From Kitasatospora sp. NBC_01287 (GTDB lineage: Bacteria > Actinomycetota > Actinomycetes > Streptomycetales > Streptomycetaceae), in the NCBI RefSeq assembly GCF_026340565.1, contig NZ_JAPEPB010000001.1, positions 2,642,501 through 2,706,500 of the forward strand: DNA of 64,000 bases, given 5' to 3'. The notes under the pieces were generated by a model, which saw only the letters and a list, made by a program, of their open reading frames with translations, made no database searches and had not been told where the DNA came from. Positions 49,366-56,890 of the stretch are shown one piece after another; within the stretch, counting starts at the first letter, position 1; each line of letters opens with the position of its first letter. A program made the translations under genes and the position numbers.

Positions 49366-51771
49366 TTGGTCGAGATCGGAGCGTCCCTGAAGCGCCTGCG
49401 CAACGAAGCAGGGCTCACGCAGGAGGAGTTGGCCAACAGCTCAGGCGTCAGCGTCAGCACCATCCGCAGGCTGGAGAGCGGCAGGCTGAAGGACCACCGG
49501 GTGGCGACGCTGCGGCTTCTGGCCGCAGCGCTCGGCGTGCGTCCGGAGGAGCTCGGGCAGGTGGTGCCGCCCGCCGGCCCGGCGCACGGCACCGGCGACC
49601 CCGCGGGTCCTGTCAGCGTCTCCCCTGCCTCCCGTGCCGCCGCGTTCCCGGCCCCCTTCAAGGTTCACGGCCCGCTCGGGGCGGCAGCGGGCGCGCTGGA
49701 ACGCGAAGTCAGGCGCCGCTGGCGGCGCGAGGAGGACCATCGCCGCGTGCACGACCCCTTCGCGCTTCCGGTGCGATGGCGGCCGGCCGGCGCCGAACTG
49801 GTTGACACCTGGGACAACATCCGGCGGCTCGGACCGGGCGACACCCGAGGACCGCTGGACCTCGCGGGAGACCTGGCCACGGTGACCGAGGTCTACCGGC
49901 GCGTGCCCTCCGGCCGCCTGGTGCTGCTCGGGCGCGCCGGGGCCGGCAAGTCCGTGCTGGCGATCCGGCTCGTGTTGGATCTGATCGAGACCGATTTCCC
50001 TCGTGTACCGGTCCTGTTCAGCCTCGGGTCCTGGTCCCCGGACCGCGCCGGCCTCGCGGACTGGCTGACGGACCAGCTGCTGCGCGACCACCCCTACCTC
50101 GCTCAGCAGAGCCCCACCGGTTCGGGGTCGCTGGCCGAGGCCCTCGTCCACTCCGACGCCCTGCTGCCCGTCCTCGACGGCTTCGACGAGATCGCCGTGG
50201 GGCTGCGCGACGCCGCCTTACGCGAACTCAACGCCACCTCCACGCCGCTGGTGCTGACCAGCCGGGTCGAGGAGCTCACCGAGGCCGTCCGCACGGCCGG
50301 CGTACCGCTCTCCTGGGCCGGCGGAGTCGAACTGGCCGACCTCTCCCCCGACGACGTCGCGCAGTACCTACCCCGCACCGTGCGCACCGTCACCACGCGC
50401 ACCGGCACCACGCGCACGGATCCGCGACCGCACCCGCTGGACAAGCCCCGCTGGGAGGGCGTCCTGAAGGAACTGCAGTGCCAGGACACCCCCGCCGGCC
50501 GCCTCCTCGCCGATGTCCTGAGCACGCCGCTGATGATCACGCTGGCCCGCACGATGTACAGCGAGTCGACCGATGGCGATCCTGCCGAACTCCTGGACTC
50601 CACACGCTTCCCGACCAGCCACTCCGTGGAGGAGCACCTCCTGGCCGGCTTCGTGCCGAGCCTCTACCGCAGCCGCGCGCCCGAACGCACCCCGCCCGGC
50701 CGGCAGCGCGGGCCCCGCACCCCCGGCCCCGGGCGCGCCGGACACTGGCTCGGCGTCCTCGCGCACGGGCTCACCGCCGACCACGACCGCCAGGACCTCG
50801 CCTGGTGGCGGATCGGGGACTCGCTCCCCCAAGCCTCACGGCTCCTGGCCGTCGTGCTCACCAGCACCGTCTGCGTCTCCGCCGCCACCTGGCTGCTCGG
50901 CTGGCTCTCCCCGATCCGACCGAGCGAAGTCCTCCTCCTCGGCCTCCTCCTCGGCCCGGCGGCGGGGCTGGCCTTCGGCTGCGCCCACACGCTCACCCGC
51001 GCCTTCGGCGGCCCCCGGACCTACCCACCCGCCCGCGCCACGCTACGTCTGCCCGGGGCACGGAACGGATCCGGCCACCCACCCCTGCGGAACATCGCCC
51101 CCCGGCTGGGGGCCGTGCTCATGGGCGGGTTCGTGATGGGCGTCGGATGCGCCGTCGCCCTGAATCTGGAACGCTGCCTCGTCTATCACCTCCCGATCAC
51201 GGCCCCCCTCGTCATGGAGGAGCTGTTCGCCAACATGCTGGTGTTCGGCCTCGTGTTCGGCGTGGCCGGCGTCCTGGCCTTCGGCCTCGTCGCAGCCCTC
51301 GAAGTACCGCTCGACATCACCTCCGCCGCAAGCCCCACCACCCTGCTCGCCGAGAACCGCATCGCGGTCGGCCGCCAGATCCTGGTCCTCGCCCCGCTGC
51401 TGACGATCACCATCGCCCTGGTGGGACAGGTGGTGGTGGACGTCCTCCAGGGCACAGTCGGCCCGCTGACCTGGGGCCTGGCAGCGGGACTGGAGATCGG
51501 CGCCATCGGTGGCGCCGGCGGCACGCTCGCCTACGCGCTCGCCTTCACGGCATGGGGTCAGTGGCTGGTCCTGGTACGCCTCTGGCTGCCGCTGACCGGC
51601 CGACTCCCTTGGGACGTCATGACGTTCCTCGACGACGCCCACCGGCGCGGCGTCCTGCGCCAGGCCGGCGCGGTCTACCAGTTCCGCCACCAACGCCTGC
51701 AGCACCACCTCGCCCGCCCCCACCGTGAAACCCCGCCGCAGCCGGCTCCGGAGGCGACCGGCCAGCCATGA
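49366..51771 (+). CDS. XRE-HTH / NACHT NTPase / multi-transmembrane protein
   Basis: An 801-residue protein. Residues 5-65 are an XRE HTH (LTQEELANSSGVSVSTIRRLESG). After a linker comes a NACHT/STAND NTPase: Walker A GRAGAGKS (189-196), Walker B VLDGFDEI (269-276), then a winged-helix-like region to ~430. The C-terminal half (~495-745) has about six hydrophobic helices. The start is TTG 49366. Leu285 is encoded by TTA (50218-50220), the only in-frame TTA codon I found in the window, so translation should depend on the bldA tRNA. Confidence 0.88.
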   Translation: MVEIGASLKRLRNEAGLTQEELANSSGVSVSTIRRLESGRLKDHRVATLRLLAAALGVRPEELGQVVPPAGPAHGTGDPAGPVSVSPASRAAAFPAPFKVHGPLGAAAGALEREVRRRWRREEDHRRVHDPFALPVRWRPAGAELVDTWDNIRRLGPGDTRGPLDLAGDLATVTEVYRRVPSGRLVLLGRAGAGKSVLAIRLVLDLIETDFPRVPVLFSLGSWSPDRAGLADWLTDQLLRDHPYLAQQSPTGSGSLAEALVHSDALLPVLDGFDEIAVGLRDAALRELNATSTPLVLTSRVEELTEAVRTAGVPLSWAGGVELADLSPDDVAQYLPRTVRTVTTRTGTTRTDPRPHPLDKPRWEGVLKELQCQDTPAGRLLADVLSTPLMITLARTMYSESTDGDPAELLDSTRFPTSHSVEEHLLAGFVPSLYRSRAPERTPPGRQRGPRTPGPGRAGHWLGVLAHGLTADHDRQDLAWWRIGDSLPQASRLLAVVLTSTVCVSAATWLLGWLSPIRPSEVLLLGLLLGPAAGLAFGCAHTLTRAFGGPRTYPPARATLRLPGARNGSGHPPLRNIAPRLGAVLMGGFVMGVGCAVALNLERCLVYHLPITAPLVMEELFANMLVFGLVFGVAGVLAFGLVAALEVPLDITSAASPTTLLAENRIAVGRQILVLAPLLTITIALVGQVVVDVLQGTVGPLTWGLAAGLEIGAIGGAGGTLAYALAFTAWGQWLVLVRLWLPLTGRLPWDVMTFLDDAHRRGVLRQAGAVYQFRHQRLQHHLARPHRETPPQPAPEATGQP

Positions 51772-51870
51772 CCGGCGCACTGACCTGTCCCGCGATCCGC
51801 CCCGTGCCTACGGTCGGAACCGAACAGAGCGTCGCCCCGGAACCCGGGGCCGATCAAGGGGGAGGCAGTC

Positions 51871-52320
51871 ATGGACGAGTCGGTCCACCGAGCGCACCGG
51901 GTCCTGCGGGCCATCTTCGTCGAAGGCCGGCAGGCACGGGAGTTCGAGAACGACATCGCGCTGGCCGGACCCGCATTCCTCGGCGTCCTCAACGCGTTCT
52001 TCCGCAATGTGATGGAACGCCCGTTCACCGGCCACGAGAGCGTGGCCACGGTGCAGGCATACCTGGAGCGCCTGCAGCGCGCCTATCCACGGGATCTGGC
52101 GAGACTGCAACCGGCTCCGATGGCCCTCTTCGTGCTGGAGCAGATCGGCCCCGGCGCGCCGCCGCCCGGCCACTCCCGGCTGTACCCGCTCGAAGGCGGC
52201 GTCCTCTACCAGATGCGCCTGGTAGCCGAGTTCACCGCCAAGCACGAGGAGATCGTCGGCGACGAAGTCGAGTTGTTCCTGCGAGGCTCCTGCGCCCGGT
52301 ACGACGCGCTGGGCTTCTGA
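51871..52320 (+). CDS. Conserved-looking hypothetical protein in the island
   Basis: A 149-residue mostly helical soluble protein I do not recognise. Its sequence is not low-complexity and GGGGGAGG precedes ATG 51871, so it is a credible gene. It lies 100 nt downstream of the NACHT gene in the same direction and may be co-transcribed. Confidence 0.65.
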   Translation: MDESVHRAHRVLRAIFVEGRQAREFENDIALAGPAFLGVLNAFFRNVMERPFTGHESVATVQAYLERLQRAYPRDLARLQPAPMALFVLEQIGPGAPPPGHSRLYPLEGGVLYQMRLVAEFTAKHEEIVGDEVELFLRGSCARYDALGF

Positions 52321-52354
52321 CCAGGGCGGCGCCCCACCTGCCACCGGGTATCAT

Positions 52355-52368
52355 CCGGTATGAACCGG
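52355..52368. promoter_or_regulatory. Short palindrome at the right edge of the island
   Basis: CCGGT-ATGA-ACCGG, a perfect 5-bp inverted repeat resembling the CCGGT half-sites at 49293-49312, about 75 nt before the tldD remnant. It might belong to a promoter for tldE. Weak. Confidence 0.3.
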
Positions 52369-52441
52369 GGTTGCGCCCGACCGCGCTCACCCCATCTGAG
52401 CTGGGAGAACGCGTCACACGCGCGTCCCGGTCAGTCAGTTG

Positions 52442-52618
52442 GACAACTTCCGGTTCACCGCACAGCGCGCTTACGCCATCAAGAACGGCGAGCTGGCCGG
52501 CGCCTTCGACTGCGGCAAGGCGCAGCCGGGCCGGATCGCGGCGGTCGGCCACGGCAGCCCGACCGCCCTCTTCGAACAGGTCAAGATCCGCAACACGCAG
52601 CAGGAGGCGGCGCACTGA
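52442..52618 (+). pseudogene. Truncated tldD C-terminal remnant next to tldE
   Basis: 58 sense codons in frame (D-N-F-R-F-T-A-Q-R-A-Y-A...E-A-A-H-stop) match the TldD C-terminus, but about 30 internal codons are missing: NGELAG joins directly to AFDCGKAQPG. Its TGA overlaps the tldE ATG (TGATGG), as in an uninterrupted tldDE operon, so this is probably the original 3' end of tldD. The part after the deletion differs clearly from the copy at 45300-45431. Confidence 0.85.
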
Positions 52619-54033
52619 TGGCAGGTCAGCACAATCCCCCGCACGAGCTGGTCGAGCGGGCCCTGGAGCTCTCCCGGGCCGACGGCTGCGTGGTCCTGGT
52701 CGACGAGGAGACCAGTGCCAACCTGCGCTGGGCGGCCCCGGACAACCGGCCGGGCGGCGCCCTGACCACCAACGGCGTGACCCGCGGCCGCCGGCTGACC
52801 GTGATCGCCACCGTGGACGGCGCCGAGGGCACCGCCACGGGCGTGCTGGCCCGCGAGGCGGTCACCGCGGCCGACGTCGAGGAGCTGGTCCGCGCCGCCG
52901 AGGCCGCCGCCCGCGCGGCCGGCCCGGCCGAGGACGCCCAGCCGCTGCTGCCCGCCGGCCCGCCCGGCCCCGACTTCACCGCGCCGCCGGCCGAGACCTC
53001 GATCGACGTCTTCGAGGCCTTCGCCCCCGAGCTGGGCGCCGCCTTCGCCCGGGCCCGCACGGCCGGCCAGGCGCTCTACGGCTTCGCCCGGCACGAGCTG
53101 ACCAGCAGCTACCTGGGCAGTTCCACCGGCCTGCGGCTGCGCCACGACCAGCCCACCGGCACGGTGGAGCTGAACGCCAAGGCGGGCGCCGCCTCCGCCT
53201 GGGCCGGCGCCGCCACCCGCGACTTCGCGGACGTGGACGTGACGGCACTGCAGTCCGGCCTCACCGAGCGCCTGGGCTGGGGCAAGCGCCGGATCGAGCT
53301 GCCGGCCGGCCGGTACGAGACGCTGCTGCCGCCCACCGCCGTGGCCGATCTGATGATCTCGCTGAGCTGGGCGCTGGGGGCCCGGGACGCCGTCGAAGGC
53401 CGCACCGTCTTCAGCCGGCCCGGCGGCGGCACCAGGATCGGCGAGCGGCTCACCCCGCTGCCGCTGACGCTGCGCTCGGACCCGGCGGCGCCCGGTCTGG
53501 CGAGCGCGCCCTTCGTGCTCGCGCACTCCTCCGGCGACGACCGCTCGGTCTTCGACAACGGGCTGCCGATCGGCGCCACCGAGTGGATCCGCGGCGGCGA
53601 ACTGGCCGAGCTGCAGACCACCCGGCACAGCGCGGCGCTGACCGGCCTGCCGGTCCGCCCGCACGGGGACAACCTGCTGCTGGAGCTGGCCGACCAGAGC
53701 GCGGCGCCGAGCCTGGCCGAGATGGTGGCCCGCACCGAGCGCGGGCTGCTGCTCACCTGCCTCTGGTACATCCGCGAGGTGGATCCGGCCACCCTGCTGC
53801 TCACCGGCCTCACCCGGGACGGCGTCTACCTGGTCGAGGACGGCCAGGTGGTCGGCGAGGTCAACAACTTCCGCTTCAACGAGTCGCCGGTCGACCTGCT
53901 CGGCCGGATCACCGAGGCCGGCCGCACCGAGCGCTGCCTGCCCCGCGAGTGGAGCGACTGGTTCAGCCGCGCCGCGATGCCGCCGCTGCGGATCGCGGAC
54001 TTCAACATGAGCTCGGTCAGCCAGGCCTCGTAG
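52618..54033 (+). CDS. tldE: TldE/PmbA family protein (partner of TldD)
   Basis: A 471-residue TldE/PmbA homologue without the HExxxH motif, as expected for the non-catalytic partner in the TldD/TldE protease that processes peptides. It includes ELVERALELSRADGCVVLV, a FDNGLPIGATEWI segment and a C-terminal VVGEVNNFRFNESPVDLL. Its start overlaps the tldD remnant stop. The inserted DNA separates it from the tldD promoter, so it must depend on a promoter within the island or read-through from 51871. Confidence 0.92.
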   Translation: MAGQHNPPHELVERALELSRADGCVVLVDEETSANLRWAAPDNRPGGALTTNGVTRGRRLTVIATVDGAEGTATGVLAREAVTAADVEELVRAAEAAARAAGPAEDAQPLLPAGPPGPDFTAPPAETSIDVFEAFAPELGAAFARARTAGQALYGFARHELTSSYLGSSTGLRLRHDQPTGTVELNAKAGAASAWAGAATRDFADVDVTALQSGLTERLGWGKRRIELPAGRYETLLPPTAVADLMISLSWALGARDAVEGRTVFSRPGGGTRIGERLTPLPLTLRSDPAAPGLASAPFVLAHSSGDDRSVFDNGLPIGATEWIRGGELAELQTTRHSAALTGLPVRPHGDNLLLELADQSAAPSLAEMVARTERGLLLTCLWYIREVDPATLLLTGLTRDGVYLVEDGQVVGEVNNFRFNESPVDLLGRITEAGRTERCLPREWSDWFSRAAMPPLRIADFNMSSVSQAS

Positions 54034-54055
54034 CCCGCACCGAAAGGACCGTCCT

Positions 54056-54610
54056 TTGGACGAAAAGCGCACCGTCAAGACCTCGAAGATGCTCTCCCGG
54101 ATACTCCGGCACGACCCGGGCCGCGTCGGCCTGAGTCTGGGCGAGGGCGGCTGGGTGCCGGTCGACACCCTGCTCGCCGCCCTCGGCGGGCGCGGCAACC
54201 GGCTCACCCGGGCCGAGCTCGACCACGTGGTCGAGACCAACAACAAGAAGCGCTTCGCCTACTCGTCCGACGGCCTGCGGATCCGGGCGAGCCAGGGCCA
54301 CTCGGTGGTGGTCGACCTGGGCCTCGCCGCCGCCGAGCCCCCGGCGGTGCTCTTCCACGGCACCGCCGACCGCTCGCTGCCGGCCATCCTCGCCGAGGGC
54401 CTGCGGCCGATGTCTCGTCAGGACGTGCACCTCTCCGCCGAGGTGGCCACCGCCCTCAACGTCGGCGGCCGGCACGGCCGCCCCGTCGTGCTGCGGGTGG
54501 ACGCGGCCGGGCTGGCGGCGGCCGGGCACGAGTTCCGGGTCAGCGACAACGGGGTCTGGCTCACCAGCGCCGTGCCCCCCGGCTACCTCAGCCGCCACGA
54601 CGCCGTGTGA
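54056..54610 (+). CDS. kptA: RNA 2'-phosphotransferase, KptA/Tpt1 family
   Basis: A 184-residue KptA protein: the N-terminal winged-helix part has SKMLSRILRHDPGRVGLSLGEGGWV, and the C-terminal ADP-ribosyltransferase-like part has LFHGTADRSLPAILAEGLRPMSRQDVHLS. The family removes an RNA 2'-phosphate using NAD+. Bacteria lack the eukaryotic splicing pathway, so its natural RNA or other target is unclear. The start is TTG 54056 with AAAGGA upstream, 22 nt after tldE. Confidence 0.93.
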   Translation: MDEKRTVKTSKMLSRILRHDPGRVGLSLGEGGWVPVDTLLAALGGRGNRLTRAELDHVVETNNKKRFAYSSDGLRIRASQGHSVVVDLGLAAAEPPAVLFHGTADRSLPAILAEGLRPMSRQDVHLSAEVATALNVGGRHGRPVVLRVDAAGLAAAGHEFRVSDNGVWLTSAVPPGYLSRHDAV

Positions 54611-54707
54611 CGCCCCGCTCCCCCGCCCTCCTGAGGCGCGGTCACGGGGCGTACGGTGGAGCAAACCGGGCGGAATCGGTGTCGCACGGGTGGGAGCTAA
54701 GGCGGCG

Positions 54708-55064
54708 ATGCAGATGGGCAGGAGCGCGGACGACGACCAGGTCTTCCGGATCACCGGGGCCCGGACCAGCCTCTCCGAGGACGTCCGGGGGCGGCAGCGC
54801 CGCTACGTGATCTCGATGCTGGTGCGCACCGCCTGCGTGCTGCTGGCGGTGGTGCTGTGGAACGTGCAGCGCTACGTGGCGTACGGCGCGCTGGGCGGCG
54901 CGGTGCTGCTGCCGTACTTCGCGGTGATCATCGCCAACGCCGGCCGGGAGCGGGCCCCGGGCCTGCCGAGCACCTTCGACATGCCGGCCGACACTCCCCT
55001 GATGCTCGGCCCCGGCGGCACCGGTGGCGGTGGGCGCCCCGAGGGCGACCTGCCGCAGGGCTGA
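54708..55064 (+). CDS. DUF3099 membrane protein
   Basis: A 118-residue actinobacterial protein. R-I-T-G-A-R-T-S-L-S-E-D-V-R-G-R-Q-R-R-Y opens the DUF3099 domain, followed by two transmembrane helices (~36-55 and ~62-80) and a Gly/Pro-rich tail. Function unknown. AAGG lies upstream of ATG 54708; GTG 54690 is an alternative. Confidence 0.85.
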   Translation: MQMGRSADDDQVFRITGARTSLSEDVRGRQRRYVISMLVRTACVLLAVVLWNVQRYVAYGALGGAVLLPYFAVIIANAGRERAPGLPSTFDMPADTPLMLGPGGTGGGGRPEGDLPQG

Positions 55065-55445
55065 ACCCGCCGCAGGGCCGACCGCAGCCCGGTCCATCGC
55101 GCGCGCCGAGCGGTCCGTCGCGCGCCGACCTATCGCATGCTGACTCTCCGTACACAGCCAGGCCTGGGCAACAGGTCATGCCCTCTTCAAACATGTGCCG
55201 GACTTGCCCGTTTTCAGCACCATATGTCACCCCTGAACCTCAGGAGAAGCTCAAATAAATCTTGAGAGGGCTAGCCAACCGCCCATCTGTCCGTGACATA
55301 CTGCGTACGCGCTCCGCATCCCCCGTCGGAGCGACGGACCGACGCCGGGCGGCTCCCCCCGTGGCTGCCCGGCGTCGCCATGTCCGCTTCAACCCGGCCT
55401 CCAGGATGGATCCTGCTCCGCCGGCCGGGGTGAGAAACTTCGATC
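55065..55445. other. 381-nt intergenic region with a stem-loop
   Basis: No gene supported. A perfect 10-bp inverted repeat (55341-55350 with 55367-55376) could be the DUF3099 terminator. The AT-richer stretch 55190-55310 (with ATATGTC, AAATAAATC and CATACTG) is the likely promoter region of the downstream gene. Confidence 0.5.
55341..55376 (+). terminator. Stem-loop in the DUF3099 downstream region
   Basis: Perfect 10-bp stem with a 16-nt loop, about 70 nt before start codon 55446. It could instead be a leader structure of the downstream mRNA. Confidence 0.5.
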
Positions 55446-55709
55446 ATGAGCATCGACTTCTTCGGCGCCGCGGGCGACAGCCCGCAGGGCCCAGCGGGGC
55501 CCCCCAAGTGCTCGGCCAAGGGCTGCAAGGCGGCGGCGGCCTGGGTACTGGTCTGGAACAACCCCAAGCTGCACACGCCCGACCGCCGCAAGACCTGGCT
55601 GGCCTGCCCCGAGCACCGCGAGTCGCTGGGCCAGTTCCTGGGCGTGCGCGGCTTCCTGAAGGAGACGGTGGCGCTGGCCGACTGGACGCAGCCACCGAAC
55701 GCCGACTGA
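55446..55709 (+). CDS. Small hypothetical protein with Cys/His metal-site pattern
   Basis: An 87-residue protein containing C-S-A-K-G-C (residues 22-27) and C-P-E-H (about 54-57) around a Trp-rich strand region, suggestive of a zinc-ribbon-like fold. Not recognised further. It is convergent with moaA. Confidence 0.75.
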   Translation: MSIDFFGAAGDSPQGPAGPPKCSAKGCKAAAAWVLVWNNPKLHTPDRRKTWLACPEHRESLGQFLGVRGFLKETVALADWTQPPNAD

Positions 55710-55798
55710 GCGACGGGCCGAGCAGAGCGGGGTGAGCCGAGCGGGGTGAGCCGAGCAGTGCGGACCGGGCAGTGCGCCGAGGGGCGACCGCGGCCGCC

Positions 55799-56797
55799 TC
55801 AGCCGCCGATCGCCGACATCGGGCGGTCCGGCTGGTGGAACAGCGGGCCGTCTATCCCCGCGCCCGCCTTCTTGCCCCACATCGCCGCCCGCCACAGCGC
55901 GGCCAGCTCGGCGTCCGAGGCGCCCGAGCGCAGCGCGCCGCGCAGGTCGGTCTCGCCGGTGGCGAAGAGGCAGTTGCGGACCTGGCCGTCGGCGGTGAGC
56001 CGGGTGCGGTCGCAGGCCCGGCAGAACGGACGGGTGACCGAGGCGATCACGCCGACCGTCCCCGGGCCGCCGTCCACCAGCCAGCGCTCGGCGGGGGCCG
56101 CGCCGCGCGCCGCGGTGGCCTCGGGGGTCAGGGTGAAGCGGGCACCGAGCAGTTCGAGGATCTCCTCGGCGGTGACCATCCGCGAGCGGTCCCAGCCGTG
56201 CTGGGCATCCAGCGGCATCTGCTCGATGAACCGCAGCTGGTAGCCGCGCTCCAGGCACCAGCCGAGCAGATCGGGCGCCTCGTGGTCGTTGACCCCGCGC
56301 ATCAGCACCGCGTTGAGCTTGACCGGGGTCAGCCCCACCGCCTCGGCGGCGGCCAGCCCGGCCAGCACGTCCTGGTGACGGTGCCGGCGGGTCAGGGTGT
56401 GGAAGGTCTCCTCGTCCAGCGTGTCCAGCGAGACGTTGACCCGGTCCAGGCCGGCCTCGCGCAGCGCCCGCGCGGTGCGCGCCAGGCCCACCCCGTTGGT
56501 GGTGAGCGAGAGTTCCGGGCGCGGCGCCAGCTCGGCGCAGGCCGCGACGATGCCGACCAGGCCGGGGCGCAGCAGCGGCTCGCCACCGGTGAAGCGCACC
56601 TCGCGCACCCCGAGCTCGCGCACGGCCAGCGCCACCAGGCGCACGATCTCCTCGTCGGTCAGCAGCTCCGGCTTGCCGAGCCACTGCAGGCCCTGCTCGG
56701 GCATGCAGTACGTGCAGCGCAGGTTGCACCTGTCGGTGAGCGAGACCCGCAGGTCCACGGCCCGTCGACCGAAACTGTCCAGCAGCACGCTGCCCAC
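55799..56797 (-). CDS. moaA: GTP 3',8-cyclase MoaA
   Basis: A 332-residue radical SAM enzyme for the first step of molybdenum cofactor synthesis. The N-terminal [4Fe-4S] motif is C-N-L-R-C-T-Y-C, and the C-terminal cluster motif [18 protein letters not shown] is present. The required Gly-Gly tail ends the protein. GTG 56797 follows GGGGAG. No other moa gene is visible in the window. Confidence 0.96.
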   Translation of the reverse strand: MGSVLLDSFGRRAVDLRVSLTDRCNLRCTYCMPEQGLQWLGKPELLTDEEIVRLVALAVRELGVREVRFTGGEPLLRPGLVGIVAACAELAPRPELSLTTNGVGLARTARALREAGLDRVNVSLDTLDEETFHTLTRRHRHQDVLAGLAAAEAVGLTPVKLNAVLMRGVNDHEAPDLLGWCLERGYQLRFIEQMPLDAQHGWDRSRMVTAEEILELLGARFTLTPEATAARGAAPAERWLVDGGPGTVGVIASVTRPFCRACDRTRLTADGQVRNCLFATGETDLRGALRSGASDAELAALWRAAMWGKKAGAGIDGPLFHQPDRPMSAIGG

Positions 56798-56818
56798 CTC
56801 ATCTCCCCTTCACGGACC

Positions 56819-56851
56819 GGCGCCCGACCCGCCGCGTGCGGATCGGGCGCC
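56819..56851 (-). terminator. Stem-loop after the acetate permease gene
   Basis: Perfect 9-bp stem (56819-56827 with 56843-56851) in the 93-nt gap between the permease stop and the moaA start. Confidence 0.5.
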
Positions 56852-56890
56852 AGCTTAGACCGACCGGTCCCGGACCGGGTGATCATGCCC

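Noticed and set aside
45432..52441. Conjugative element or prophage
   Set aside because: No integrase, excisionase, transfer or phage structural gene and no clean att repeat were seen; only an accessory insertion is supported.
52360..52617. N-terminal extension of tldE to 52360
   Set aside because: This frame runs through the tldD remnant in a different reading frame; the tldE family start and the TGATG overlap place the start at 52618.
55194..55259. 21-codon open frame in the intergenic region
   Set aside because: Very short, no ribosome site and no recognisable features; the stretch is better explained as promoter DNA.
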